64,000 nucleotides of DNA from assembly GCF_000276665.1 (NCBI RefSeq), contig NW_004955434.1, positions 20,867,562 through 20,931,561 on the forward strand, read 5' to 3'. The translations under genes and the position numbers were made by a program. The stretch comes from Chinchilla lanigera. Taxonomy: Eukaryota > Chordata > Mammalia > Rodentia > Chinchillidae. Under the pieces are notes generated by a model. It was not told the origin of the DNA. It did no database searches and saw only the letters and a list, made by a program, of their open reading frames with translations. This document shows positions 1 through 12,074 of the stretch, one piece after another (position 1 is the stretch's first letter; each line of letters begins with the position of its first letter).

Positions 1-544
1 TTTATATAGTTACCTGGGAAAAATATTTAGCCTCACTAAAGCTGGAAACTCCCTTGCCTCTGCTTTGGTTTGAAAGTTAGAGAAATATTATGTCTTCAGT
101 TTACAATAGTAAAATTGTGTACAATAACACAGTGATTAAGATTATTTTATACTTACTCAATTCTAAAAATTAGAAGACTGAGTCCACATAAAAGAAATAG
201 AAAATATAAACATGATTCAAAGGGAAATTTCTAAATGTTCACTGTTAGTTTAAATCTCAGCTACATTTATCAAAGACATGTTATTCATATTTTTTGCCCA
301 CCATTTTTTATTTGTGTTAATAAAATTATGAACATGTAATTTAATCACAAGTTCCTAAAAACAAAGAAGTTTTCATTAGAGTCAGAGAAGTATAAAAGAA
401 GAGACAGTAGAGATCTGAAGTGTGAGAGGAGTTGAACATCAATTGCTGGCTTTGAAACCAGAGGAAGAGGCCACAAGCCAAGAAATGCAGTGGTATTTAG
501 CAGATAAGAATTGCCCTTAATAGACAGCCAGCAAAGAAATGTAG
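1..544. other. AT-rich non-coding sequence
   Basis: AT-rich sequence with no open frame of note and no repeat family I can name. The short minus-strand frame covering the end of it has no recognisable domain and is probably chance. Confidence 0.5.
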
Positions 545-830
545 GCATTCATCTTACAGCAAGGAGCTGTATTTTTCCAACAGCCTGAAGAAACAAGGAA
601 GCAGATTCTCCCCTAATGCCTCCAGAGGAAGTGAATCCGTGCCAGTGCCTTGATTCGGGTCTTGTGAGTCACTAAGAAAGGGAAGAGCTAATCCATTCTG
701 TTTCTGAACTTCTGACCTATAGAATTGTGAAAGACTATTTTTGTGCTGTTTTAAGTTACTGTATTTGTAGTAATTTGTTATGGTAACATTAGAAAATTGA
801 CACTGAGTAAAATGTGTCAATATCTTTAAA
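545..830 (+). mobile_element. ERVL-MaLR (MLT1-like) LTR, 3' portion
   Basis: The block has the order seen at the 3' end of MLT1/MST-type LTRs: GCAGATTCTCCCC, CCTCCAGAGGAAG, CCTTGATTCGGG, TTCTGACCTATAGAATTG, then TTGTGCTGTTTTAAGTTACT and TTTGTAGTAATTTGTTA. This is the long-terminal-repeat remnant of a mammalian endogenous retrovirus-like element, without coding capacity. The 5' part is absent or too diverged to see. Confidence 0.6.
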
Positions 831-837
831 AAGTCAT

Positions 838-1610
838 TAGTCATTCAAGAAATGCAAATTAAAACAACACTGAGATTCCACCTCACCCCAGAAAGAATAG
901 CTATCATCAAGAAATCAACTAATGACAAATTCTGACAGGGCTATGGGGAAAAAAGAATCCTTCTCCAAAGTTGGTGGGAGTGTAGACTGATGAAACCACT
1001 GTGGAAATCAATGTGGAGATTCCTCAGAAAACTAGGACTAGAGGTCCCACTTAACCCAGCTATTCCCCTTCTGTGTACTTTCCCAGAAGAATTAAAAACA
1101 TCATACCACAGCAGTATATATGCACCTATGTTTATAGCAGCACAATTTATAATAGTGAAGTCTTGGAAACAACTCAAATGCCAGTCCACTGAGGAATGGA
1201 TAAAAAAGGTGTGATATTTTTATATAATGGAGTACTACTCTCAGCTATAAAAAGGGTAAACTTGAGGCTTTTAGAGGTAAATTGATGCAACTAGAGACCA
1301 TACTCATAAGTGAAATAAATCAGACCCACATGTGTATACATCATATTGTCTCCCTAATGTAAGAAACTGAAAGAGTAAACAAGATCCAAAATTTACAAAA
1401 GATATTGTGAAAGGGAGAAAAACTACTCAAAAGGTAAGAACAACTGGGATGGGAGAAAGGAAAAAGAAGGAAAGGAACAGAAAAAATATATATATTATAT
1501 ATATATTATATATACACGCACAAAATAACTAAGATAATTATACTAGTAATTTCTGTATCATTGTTTTTAATGTTTTTTCTTCTGTAAAATAAAAAGTCCT
1601 GAAAGATTAA
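838..1610 (+). mobile_element. LINE-1 3' end
   Basis: Sequence typical of the L1 3' terminal region: AGAAATGCAAATTAAAACAA, then CCACTGTGGAAATCA, a TATTCCCCTTCTGTG block, TTGGAAACAACTCAAATGCC, GGAGTACTACTCTCAGC and AAGTGAAATAAATCAGAC. It ends in a purine-rich tract followed by an AT-rich tail. No reverse transcriptase frame survives. A closely similar 3' end lies at about 50.5-51.4 kb, so both probably belong to one subfamily. The 74-residue plus-strand frame inside it is a by-product. Confidence 0.8.
1473..1516. repeat. (TA)n low-complexity tract
   Basis: Alternating AT tract inside the tail of the L1 copy, probably grown from its AT-rich 3' end. Confidence 0.8.
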
Positions 1611-1639
1611 AAAAAGTCCACATATAGTTTTATATTCAA

Positions 1640-3030
1640 GAAAAAATTCTGCATAAATGAATGTGAAATAAACACATTTTCAGATAAATGAAAGCTGACA
1701 GAATTTGATGCCAGAAGACATACACTATAAGAAATGCTGAAAGACATTCTTCAGGATAAAGGACAATGACAGCAGCTATAATTCTAGATCACAAGGAAAA
1801 AAATGAAAACACTAAAAATGATAAATATACTGGCAAATACAAAAGACTGTTTTCTTAATTTCTTTAAAATTTAAATGATTTATTTTAAAATTCCAACATC
1901 ACACTATGTGGTAAATATATAAAAACACTACTACAAAGGGTAGAAATGTTAATGAAATGATATCACTACTTCTTATGATGGAATGTGATGTTAGTTCTAA
2001 ACAGACTGTGATAAGTGTGTGCATGTGTGTGTGTGTGTGTGCCAGTGTCACACAATCTGTAAAACTATACAAAATGATGTAACTAGAAGCTCTTTGTAAC
2101 ATTAAAATGGAATATTAAAATAATGTATATCCAGAAAAAGCAAGAAGAGAGATAGGACTATAAAAAGCTGCTGGGAAATACACAAAAGAAATAGCATGAT
2201 AGTAGACATAAATATAAGTGTATCAAGAGTTAAATTAGGCTAATTGGCTAAATTCAGATTGACAGACTGAATCAAAAAGCAATGCTAAGTTTTATAATAA
2301 CTACAAGAGACATTCAAAATATGAAGCCACAATAAATTTTAGCTAAAAGAATGGAAAGTTATGCCATGTAAACAATAAACATAAGAAAGTCAATGTGGGT
2401 CTACTAATGTCACACAAGGTAGAGTTCAGTACAAAACATATTGCCAGAGATGAATAAGGATATTTCATAATGATATAAGCATTAAAAAGAATACAAAGCT
2501 ATTGTCAATGTATATGAACCTAATCACACAGTCTAATACATGGAGCAAACACTAACATGCTGAATGGAGATATGATAAATCTACAAACACTTCAAAGTTC
2601 TCCCTTAGTGATTGACAGTACAACTATGTAAAATAATCTGGAAGGTTATATAAGATTTTAGCAACACTGTCAATCAGAGTTTATGGAGCATATACTTATC
2701 AACCTTAGAATACACATTCTTTTCAAGTGCAGCTAGAATGTATACCAACAAGATAAACTCTATGTTCCCTCACAAAATAATGTAATTCCAGAATATAACG
2801 GTATAATTTCTGGTGACAATATCTATAAAGACATGCACAGGATTGCTCATACTTGCTTACCATTGGAATCACCCCAAAGTCCATCAACAGCAGAATGGAT
2901 AACCAAATTGTGATATATTCATGTAATGTAATGCTCCTTACCAGTTTAAAAACTAGCTGTTACACACAACAGTATGGTTAAATCTCAGATATTACACTGA
3001 GGGAAAAAAGGCAGACACAAAATAGTATAT
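1640..3030 (+). mobile_element. Older L1/HAL1-type fragments
   Basis: Degenerate LINE-1-like sequence on the plus strand. The block near 1680-1760 (CACTATAAGAAATGCTGAAAG followed by TTCTTCAGG) and the block near 2450-2780 (TCATAATGATATAAGCATT, TATGAACCTAATCACAC, GAATACACATTCTTTTCAAG) follow the order of the L1 ORF2 endonuclease region. A further L1 3'-like stretch (CCCCAAAGTCCATCAACAG) lies near 2870-3030. No frame is intact. The subfamily is uncertain, and the piece may be several copies merged. Confidence 0.55.
2015..2042. repeat. (TG)n microsatellite
   Basis: Short GT dinucleotide run interrupted by one GCAT, inside the L1-like region. Confidence 0.85.
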
Positions 3031-3035
3031 TCTAT

Positions 3036-3397
3036 TGCTGTGGTCTGAATATCTTTGTCCTGCCAACATGCGTGTGTTGAAATCTAGTCTCCAATGTGAT
3101 GGTCCTAAGAGAGTGAGCCACTGGGATGTGATTCAGTCATGAGGTCTCTATCCTCCTGCAAAGGATTAATGTCCTCATAAAGGAAATTTGAGGGGGTCCT
3201 GTTTTCCCATTCTCTCATGTGAGGACCCAGCACGAAGGTGTCATGTATAAAACGGAGCGGTCTATCATCAGACACTGATTGGCAGGCACTTGGATTTTGG
3301 ACTTTCCTGCTTTCAGAATTGAGAGCAACGATTTTCTGTTACTTATACTACCCAGTCGAGGGCTTTTTTACAGGAGCAGAAATGGACTAAGACAACC
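3036..3397 (+). mobile_element. ERVL-MaLR LTR (MST/MLT-like), near full length
   Basis: It begins TGCTGTGGTCTGAATAT and ends with GCAGAAATGGACTAAGACA, the standard start and end of MST/MLT1-type MaLR LTRs. Between these come GTGTTGAAATC, GTCATGAGGTCTC, AAGGATTAATGTCC, TTGGATTTTGGACTT and a run resembling TACCCAGTC. About 360 bp long, which fits a solo LTR. No adjacent internal sequence is seen. Confidence 0.72.
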
Positions 3398-3399
3398 AT

Positions 3400-4884
3400 G
3401 CCACACAGAGCAGGAAAAACTTGCCTATGGTAATTGGAATCAGAAGAGTGGGGACCTCTGAGAAGAGAACTTGACTGGAAGGCTGTCTGAGAATTTTCTG
3501 GAAGGCATAAAGGGTTCTGTATTGACTGTGCTGGTGGTTACATGGATGTATTCTTTTATCAAGCTCATTGAGTTATACTTAAAATGCACCTTTTCCTGTA
3601 TTTGACTTTTTACCTAGGAGAAGAGGAAGGGGCAGTAACTATTTAAATCTAGTTGTTAGACTAAGAAGAAAAAGTTCAGATCAGTAGATTTGGATTTTAC
3701 TCGCAAGAAAATACATTTTTATACATTTGAAATTCACTATAAGTCAAGCACTTTAATCAAAAAAGATTTAGAAACATTAAAGTTTTCTCACATTCCTCCT
3801 GAGTGATGGACTGTCACACATTGGTCCTGTGGTTCCACTCAGCCCTTCCACTCTAGTAAATGAACACTGGCTGACAAGGCTGTTGTGCAAATCCGAGCTC
3901 CACTTTCCAAGTACTTGACCTCTTTGCTATATTTGATTATTTCCCAGAATGTGTTTTTCCTAATATGAACCTTTTGTGTAAAAATGTCTCTAATACAGAG
4001 CTACTGGCTATTCTTTAAGTGAAATATGACCTGCTGCTTGTAATTGGACTTAAATGAAAACTCAACCTCAGACAAAAGATTGAGAACAGTTAAATATTTC
4101 ACTTAAAAGCTCTATTTTGGTGATACAAAGGAAGAAAAGAGCCAACAAAATTATATATTTAAGATCTGTTTGGCAAACAAGCAATAGTTATTTTGTTTAA
4201 AGATGAGAGAAACCATGGCAGAAGCTGATGTTTTAAAAATCTTCAGATTACTGATCCTCCACTTTTATTGTGTTTTAAGGCAGCGGTATGTCACAAATTG
4301 TCTTCCCACTGTATGGACAGCTCACTAAGGAGCAGACTGACAGCAAGGGGTTTCCAAATCTACAAGGAGACACAATTAGGCAATGATTACACTCAAGGGT
4401 CACAGTTCTTGCTTTAATAGTTTGTTTTATTATTCAAGTGGATTACAGTCAGTTGTTATGAATACTTTTGGACTAATATAAGAATGATTATAAAATATTC
4501 TGACCCTGTTTTAAAAGAATAGAGAAAAAGGTAGTTTTTTAGTTCAAATAAGTAAAAGGCAACCAATTAGGAAAAAAAATGTTAGTAGGAAACATAATTT
4601 GATAATTTCCTTGCTTAGGAAACATCTAACCATTTTGGCTTCTCATTCATCCAAGTATATTTAGCATGACATTAGATCATGAAAGTTCATAGTTACTTAA
4701 GATGATTTCCTTGTTTTAGAATAACTTACAATCAAATTGTAAGGACAAGATATATGCACTGGAAACTTATGTAACGTTCCAAGAGTTAAAGAATACTGAA
4801 ATTTATCTATCAAAGAGATAGTATAAAACAGTGAATGACCAAAGGATTACTAGTTAGAAAGATAATCATTGAAATGTGAGAAAA
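3400..4884. other. Unassigned non-coding sequence
   Basis: Nothing recognisable on either strand: AT-rich, frames shorter than about 60 codons, and no clear repeat consensus. Confidence 0.45.
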
Positions 4885-4969
4885 GGGGCTGGGGATTTAG
4901 CTCAGTGGCGAAAGTGCCTGCCTGGCAAGCGGAAGGTCGTGAGTTCAGTTCCCAGTACCGGAGAAAAAC

Positions 4970-5001
<32 letters not shown>
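4885..5001 (+). mobile_element. ID SINE, young copy with long A tail
   Basis: tRNA-derived ID element starting GGGGCTGGGGATTTAGCTCA, with the A-box-like segment, CCTGCCTGGCAAGCG, the B-box-like GAGTTCAGTTCCC, a GGTACC-like end (AGTACC) and a GGAGAAAAACC tail leading into a pure A run. An exact 14 bp duplication (GAAATGTGAGAAAA) flanks it at 4871-4884 and 5002-5015. The perfect duplication and unbroken A tail indicate a recent L1-driven insertion. Confidence 0.95.
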
Positions 5002-5003
<2 letters not shown>

Positions 5004-5154
5004 AATGTGAGAAAAAAGTGACTGAAAGGAATTGAATCTTGTTGTATAAAAAGATAACTTCAGTGTCAGTTCTGCTGCTTAACCAATGTGTTAGATTTCC
5101 TAATTGTCTGTTCTACTCTGTGCTCCTGAGGACATGAATTATGACTTATGAATA

Positions 5155-5390
5155 AGCAACATTTATTAAACACATATGATAAACCTGCACCATTGTAAAT
5201 TTCACATATTTTCCATGTATTAAGTCATTTAGCCCTCCCAAAAACCTGATAATGTGGCTACTCTCTCCATGTTTAGAGAAACTGAGGCTTCAAAAGCTCA
5301 AGAGACACCTGGGAGGCGTAGAAATTGTGTGGCAGACCTAAGGTATGAAAAAAGCAGTCCAGTGGCTTAATCCCACTACTGAACCACTTC
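5155..5390 (-). mobile_element. MIR SINE
   Basis: Reverse complement of MIR. The AACATTTATTAAACAC start corresponds to the MIR 3' end, then comes ATTAAGTCATTTAGCCCTCC, a GAGAAACTGAGGCTTCAAAAG core and the GTGTGGCAGACC segment. Ancient and diverged. Confidence 0.7.
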
Positions 5391-8032
5391 TCATTGTCTT
5401 GGTTTCATTTGTGTCTGAAACAATGCACAGCACAATGTCAGTATAAATAGCGAGGTGAATACATGCTTGCTGAATCATTTTCATAATTGTAAGTTTTCAG
5501 GAAACATTTCTGAGGATTAAGGAAGTGTTAGTAAAATAACTCCAGAAAGAGTCACTGACCCTTGAAAACTATAGAAAACAGAAGTGCCTGCAAGAAATGT
5601 TAGTTTGTCACCAAACCATGGACATCCTTGTTCTTTCATTCCCTTCTCTGCCACAACCCGTGCCTCTCTCAATGGTCCTGGGGAAAGTAGTGAGGGGATG
5701 AAGAAAATTAGACAAAAGACAAAGTTGAGGTCAAGTGGAGACCTCTTTCCCGATGGGAGAAAAGGAACTGCCCAAGAATTGTAGAGGGTGTATTTATACA
5801 CTCAGGATGTTGATGTCAGTTTCAACCTCTCTGCCTAGCAATCAGCTTGCAAGCTGGAACAGCTTGTTTACATGGCTCTAGGAGCTCCCCTTGTTCTGCG
5901 GCAGGCTTTGTCTTTGTCTTGGCCCTGCATGGGTGATTGATTTCCAGCTTCAGCTGCTGGAAGATGTAAGTAGAGCCTACATCTCCCTCTTCTCTATTTT
6001 GTAGTGTGAGTGGTGAGTGGTCAATTGAAGTTGGGGGAGTTGTGTTTGGAGAACTCTAGAGAAGTCCTTCTCATTCTCGAACCCCTTTCCATTCTGGGTG
6101 AACTTATTCATTTAGGCTAAACATTTTCAGTCCAAAGATTTTTGGTACCTGTATTCAGCAAGTTATCCCTATACAGTCATACAATCCATAACAGTAGTGA
6201 GTTACCAGTATGGCTGGCAATTGTCAGAAGTTGTTAGTGATTTGAACCTTTTACAGCTAACATATTACTATGGCATTGTTTTCTACATCTTGTGGTTATA
6301 CTTTTCTGCTGGATGTTTAAGACCAAGTTAAGGCGAGACCTGTATTAGTCAAGTTTTTGCTCTCTATCAAGGTCAGTTAGTCTCCTCAAGGTTTACCTTG
6401 GAACCAAGTACAGTACCTCTTAGATCTTCTGTCAGTATCAGCCATCTGGATGAGTCAGGGCCATTGCTTGACCAAGGTGCTTTCTGTCAAATCTTGGGGG
6501 ACTTTTCTCTCCCCTCATGACTCATCTTAGGCACACTATACATCATAGAATCACTGTCCTCTGTCTTACTATAATCTCTTTGATCAGAAAATCAGGGATT
6601 CAACTGAATTATAGGATGTCACAGCAGAGGTTTTCTTACGTGCTGGAACCTCACTGACCTCAGAGGACTAAGGTCAAAATGTTGGCTATACACTTAGCCA
6701 ATCTATCTCTTTAAATTTTTGGTCTCCAACCTCAGTTGTTGAACATCCAGAAGAGAAGATTAATGACATTACACTGCAATAGAGGCAGTAAGCTTAATAT
6801 TACTATCTTATGTAAATATCAAACACCTTAGAATATAAAATGGAAATGTTATTTTCTAACAATCATGGATATTCTAATATTTAAATCCCTATAGAATGTT
6901 AACAGACAAAAGTTACATATTTTTACACAGAAATTTAGAAATCAAAACCGTACATAACACTACAGCATGACAATCATGAAGACATTTTGTAGCATAATTT
7001 TTCATTTTTATATAATATGAAACTTTTAACCAATCATCTCTATCTAATACATAAGAAGCTATTACCTAATGTGTTGTCCTTTAATGGGATGTACACTACA
7101 TAATTTTTTTGTTAAAGGCAGAAGTCTGAATCTGAAAGAAAAGCCTTATCACCATAAGGAATTCTTGTTTTACAGTTTGGAAGACCTGTGCATCTGGAAC
7201 CATGAAAACAGTTAATACACCATGAGATCAACAATAGTGAATTGTCACACACATGTGAAAATCTTTCTTAACTTAGTTTTGTACCAAGAGCATCTTTCTG
7301 AGAAAACCTTATTTTATTTTTTCTAGAAAACTTTACCTTTTGACCATGACCAAATTATTGGTGGTGTCTCCCAAGAGACTATGGAGATCCCTGGGGGCTC
7401 CTTATTAATGAACAAGGTTGGCCACTCCTCTATTCACCAACTGGAGTCCTGTCCAATAATCTCTCCCCACCCTAACAAAAAACCCTGTTTTTTGTTAATG
7501 ATCTTAAATTTTTAATGAGCTGTGAGAAAACTGATTTTGATATCACTTAGACCAGCTGATAACCCAGGTAGAAGCATGCTTTTAAGTCTATAACTCAAAT
7601 TGTATTGTAAACAAATACTCTCCAGAAGTGCAGAAGAAAAAAGAGAAAAGAGAAATATTGGTGAGCTCAAATAAAAAAAGAAGCAGCTGTTCATGGGTAG
7701 GATGAACAAACAAATAAACAAATACACAGAATAAACAAATATCTTACAAAATCACAGTGCCCTCAAACATATTTTGGCCAAATCGAATTATAGTAACTCT
7801 ATTACAATTTTAGAAATTTGTAATTATAAATAGACTGGTTAGATTTTGTTGTTCGTCAATTAGCAGAGAGCTCTTAGAAGAAGAATTTGGAAGGTATACA
7901 ATCTTTCATGTATAATGAATATACATTTTTTATTTTTTATTCTGTCCTAAGAATACTGATAACTTTTAGCCAGTTATCTCTATATATTCTATCACCTACT
8001 CAGGTTGAGTAGGTTGATTTGGGCAAAGCTAA
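5391..8032. other. Unassigned non-coding sequence
   Basis: No gene or confidently named repeat found. The opposed frames at 5517-5801 (minus) and 5584-5784 (plus) overlap each other, lack any domain and are probably accidental. Parts may be old LTR or DNA-transposon relics too diverged to call by eye. Confidence 0.4.
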
Positions 8033-8449
8033 TTAATATTACCAGGTAAAGTGTGAAGATAAGTTAGGGTTGACCTGAACAGTTTGGGGTATGTCTTTGT
8101 TGGATAAGGTGACCTAAATATGAAGAAGTGATCATGGCCCTTTGGGGGCCACCACCAGGCCTGCCACTATTTAAATGGAAAGTCAAAATAAAGCGGCTGC
8201 TCAAACCTCAATGTCTTCAGATCACATTCCAAACCTTTACACCTGTTTATAGATATCAAAGATTTTCTATACCAAATAAATTTAGGAATGCAAAATAGGC
8301 AATCCCCCTTATTAGGAATCAAGAGAACACCAAGGATGTATAAAACTTTTTAAATCAGTCACTTTGAGGGGATAATCTTAAGGCCTCTTTTAGTGTCCAA
8401 TTTGAGCAGTGATTTAAGTAAATTGAACCCTAACTTTGATTTTCCCTGT
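8033..8449 (+). repeat. Left arm of large inverted repeat
   Basis: A 417 bp block whose reverse complement occurs at 10340-10757. By-eye alignment shows about 31 differences (roughly 92-93% identity) and a single-base indel. The arm carries ATTTAAATGG followed by CAAAATAAAGCGG, so a TATA-like and a polyadenylation-like signal are present, which would suit an LTR. It does not start TG and end CA, and I do not recognise the family. Confidence 0.85.
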
Positions 8450-8479
8450 ATAGTCTGATCCAATGATACCAGGCAAAAC

Positions 8480-8900
8480 CTGGACACTGCTTTGTATTTG
8501 GGCTCCTGCCTCTGGCTGCAGCTTTGATTCCATCACCTTGGGTCGGGGTAAGCTGCTGGTAGTGGCTCACTGGCTCGCCTTACTGCTGGGAATGGGCTCC
8601 ATCACCCGCATTCCCCCTCCCCAGGGGATGTAGTGGTCACCGCCTCTGCAGCTATGGCCACAGCTGGCTTTTCCCCCCTCTGATCTGGAGGGCTGCTACC
8701 ATCATTGCTGCTTGCTGTCTTCTGCCTTGCTGCCTTCTGCCTGCTATGAGCTGCTACTCCTCTGCCAGGCCCTCCTGCCTTAGAACTGGACAACTATGAA
8801 CTGAAACCTCTACAAACAGTGAGCTACAATAAACCTTTTCTCCTTTAACTTTGGGGGTCAGGTATTTTGTCTCAACAACCAGAAAAGTAACTAAGACATT
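8480..8900 (+). mobile_element. MaLR-type LTR, mainly 3' half
   Basis: The 3' part matches other MaLR-like LTRs in this window: TGAACTGAAACCTCTACAA, GTGAGCTACAATAAACC, TTTAACTTTGGGGGTCAGG, TATTTTGTCTCAACAACCAG and AAGTAACTAAGACA. The AATAAA is the likely LTR polyadenylation signal. The upstream part is C+T-rich and less like the other copies. It lies between the two arms of the large inverted repeat. Confidence 0.65.
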
Positions 8901-8984
8901 TAGTGACCCTCCGTGTTTCACCAGCTGAAATCAATGATTCTCATCCAGTTTCCTCTGGATCCTGTTTTCCATTGATATGGCAAG

Positions 8985-9460
8985 TGAGTGCAATGAGAAT
9001 GGCATTCACAAGAGACCAGGACAGCAGGAACAAACAAAGCTTTATAGAGCTGGCTGAAGGACAGCCTCTAACCAGGAGCCAGGGAAGATGTCCATCCCAA
9101 TCTGGGTCTCACCTTTAGTTTAAGTATATTTTAAGTTTCCATAGTAACCATTACCTCATTTGGGGGAATCTTATAAGAATGCACAAAGTTTACCTTCTCA
9201 GGAGCTATCAAACAGTCAGCCATGTAACCACTAGAATTTAACTTTTAGCCTACTTCCCAATTTGTTGTGTTTATTCTGTTCCCATTTTATGACTCTGTTG
9301 TCCTTTAAATGGGTTGATAACTAACCAAGGGGAAGGAGTGAAGAGTATGGGTCAATTACACTTTAAGTGAACTTTAAGTGGCTTCTCCTAATATGGAGTT
9401 AAAAAACAGAAAATGGAGTCTCTCTCTTGCTCTATCACCATGTGGGTAACAGAGCCTGAT
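8985..9460 (-). mobile_element. Possible endogenous retrovirus LTR
   Basis: Read on the minus strand, the block opens with GAGAGACTCCATTTTCTG and ends with CTATAAAGCTTTGTTTGTTCC followed by TGCTGTCCTGGTCTCTTG. This order (U3 start, then a TATA-like sequence close to the 3' end) resembles gamma-type ERV LTRs. No internal viral region or matching second LTR is seen. The boundaries are approximate and the family is not identified. Confidence 0.4.
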
Positions 9461-9494
9461 GTCATTCCAGAGATAAATCTTATTCATTCACATG

Positions 9495-9640
9495 TTGAAT
9501 TCCAAGTGTATGCCAGGTGTTTTACCCCTATAATAGTCTTCCCAGGAAAATATTATTTCCAAGTTACAGAAATTTTATAGATAATATCCCAAATTTATAC
9601 GGTAGTAAGTTGTGAAATGGGGATCCGAACTTTTGTGTGG
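9495..9640 (-). mobile_element. MIR SINE fragment
   Basis: Reverse-strand MIR-like order: TATGCCAGGTGTTTTACCCC, CTTCCCAGGAAAATATTATTT, AGTTACAGAAATTTTATAG, then GTAGTAAGTTGTGAAATGGG and GGATCCGAAC. Highly diverged. Confidence 0.5.
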
Positions 9641-10339
9641 AATTCAACAACTAATAACTCCCTATGGACAAGGCAAATCCAAATTGTGGAGAAATATAAC
9701 CTTAGTTGTAGCATTGAACAAGCTGTTAGGGACTATATTTTAAGAAATACATGGCCTTCCTAAACGTGAAGGTATAAAATCATTGATTCAGTGGTATTTA
9801 TTGAGTGCCAGTAGCAAACCAGAGACTGTTATACATGCTCAGCATAGAGATTGGCAAGAATGGTCTTGCCCAAGGAAACTCTTGTAGGTGGAGGCGGAAA
9901 AGTAGGGATGAAGAATTAGGTAACTGTGAATAAAGGGGGTGGCATAATCAGGACATATTTCACAGTAGGTTTTGATGGGAGGGTGCTCACAGTCAGAAGA
10001 AGAACTTTGCATCAAAGTTAAACAATGGTACAAGGTGGGAACGGTGTGAAAATACAGAAGTTACATGAATGGACTGCAAGAAAAAATGTGGCTAGTTAAT
10101 AGAAAATATTCATGGGTGAGTAAGGGATAAGGATAAAGAAGTTTGTTAGGGAAAACCAGAATGATAGGATGGTCCTTGATGCTACGTTACGGCATTTAGT
10201 CATGAGTCTTTAACCAGTAAAGAGCACTGACTTAGTGGCTTCTAAGACGCCAAGAAGAAATGGTGCATCCCTCCTGAACGCACTCTAAGGTATTGAATTT
10301 GAATGAACAGTCTGATCACTGGAAAATCAGGGGGAAATC

Positions 10340-10757
10340 ACAGGGAAAATCAAAGCTATGGTTCAATTTACTTAAATCAATGCTCAAATTGGACACTAAA
10401 AGAGGCCTTAAGGTTTTCCCCTCAAAGTGACTGATTTAAAAGGTTTTATAAATCCTTGGTGTTCTCTTGATTCCTAATAAGGGGGATTGCCTATTCTACA
10501 TTCCTAAATTTATTTGGTATAGAAAAGCTTTGATATTTTACAAACAGGTATAAAGGTGTGGAATGCGATCTGAAAACACTGAGGTTTGAGCAGCCGCTTT
10601 ATTTTGACCTTCCATTTAAATAATGGCAGGCCTGGTGGTGGCCTCCAAAGGGTTATGATAACTTCTTCACATTTAGGTCACCTCATCCAACAAAGATATA
10701 CCCCAAACTGTTCAGATCAACCCTAACTGATTTTCACACTTTACTTGGTAATATTAA
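10340..10757 (-). repeat. Right arm of large inverted repeat
   Basis: Reverse-complement partner of 8033-8449. It starts ACAGGGAAAATCAAAGC and ends TTACTTGGTAATATTAA. The homology stops sharply at both ends and the arms have nearly equal length, so two insertions of one discrete element is the simplest reading. An inverted duplication of one copy is the alternative. Confidence 0.85.
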
Positions 10758-12070
10758 ATACAGTGTTCATTCAAAGAAATTAATACAATTCATTTGTTCA
10801 GACAAATTAATACAATTTGCTTGTTTTCACAGATTGGTCATCCGAGGGTAAAGGAGGCTATGTGATGGCTTCCTCTTCCAAAATATGGCATACAGGTTTC
10901 TCACTGTATTATTATTAAATACTGTCCTTGATCGTGCCTTAGTATTATAATGTAGTACATATGATGATAGGGAGTAAGTCCCCATGGACTCACAAACAAA
11001 ATGAGTGAATTATTGAAGACTTTATACTAACTATATTTGTGGCATAGAATTTGAACTGTCCATTGAAGCAGTTCTAGAGAAACAAAGCTCCATTTGCCAT
11101 AAGACCTCAATTTCTCTATCTACTGCCATCTTTCTTCTTCATAATATATTCTATTTTAAGCTGTAACTTTCCTCCATCAGATGCTAATGTTTTAGGAACT
11201 GAGTATCGGTAGCTTGGCATGGGTTGGAGGAGTCCTCAATCCAGCAACAGAATGAAAATGAAAATAGAATTACCAAAAGGGCAGATGCAGTATCTTATAT
11301 CACTTTCATTATATTATACTTTAGCAACTGAGAAGGAGGGGAGAATATTATAGAATCAACTTGCTGCAGTCTCGCCTATAATTATATTTTTCCTTGATAA
11401 GGCATTGGCAATGAGCCCACCAAAATATTGATGTAAAACTTGATCTCCCAGAGCTGTGGAATTTCTCCAGCCCTGGGGTTGAGAGTGAGAGGTTTTAGAA
11501 GCATTTAGCAGCTGCAGTACATTCAGGAGCTGGAGGCAAGGAGCAATTCCTCTAGTACAAGCCCAAAGTCAATATATTATGTAACTACAGAAGGCACAAT
11601 CTTCATCATACTTTCATATTCTTGATTGGATCTTGCCCATTCTATGTATCTTACATAGATGTAAACATACACCTTACATAATGTTTGGAGAAAGGGTGGG
11701 ATTCCTATGAAGTCTTCATGGTCTTTATTTAGGGATGAGTGTCTTCTGTATAAATAGTGATACCGAGTCCAGAGCTCTACAAAAACAAGTGACAGTAAAA
11801 TGTAACTGCACATGCATGCTATATTTTGAGTTTTGCTCTCTCTTACAGTCTTTTGTGTTAGTGTCAGCCCAGTTTTTCTTTTTAAAAAATTTACTAAAAT
11901 ACAGACATGTAGCAGCATGATTACAGCGTGTTAAGAACTGCACAATTATGAAGTCATTTAAAGCTGGAACCTACACAGTTAGTTCCATAGATGAAACTGT
12001 AGGCACTGATAGCCTAGCCAATCAAACTACCTTAATTCAACATCGCTATATCAGCAGCCTGCTTACACAG
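10758..12070. other. Unassigned non-coding sequence
   Basis: No gene seen. The overlapping short frames at 11577-11943 (minus) and 11735-11920 (plus) are mutual shadows without domain features. No repeat family could be named. Confidence 0.4.
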
Positions 12071-12074
12071 TGAA

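Noticed and set aside
4885..4960. tRNA-like A and B box sequences in the ID copies
   Set aside because: They are promoter remnants of tRNA-derived SINEs with A tails and target duplications, not tRNA genes.
8452..10317. The 9-base repeat AGTCTGATC at 8452-8460 and 10309-10317, which might mark a target duplication of one insertion between the inverted arms
   Set aside because: The interval between contains an ancient MIR-like fragment and two different LTR-like pieces, so it is not one insertion. A 9-base match at this distance can be chance.
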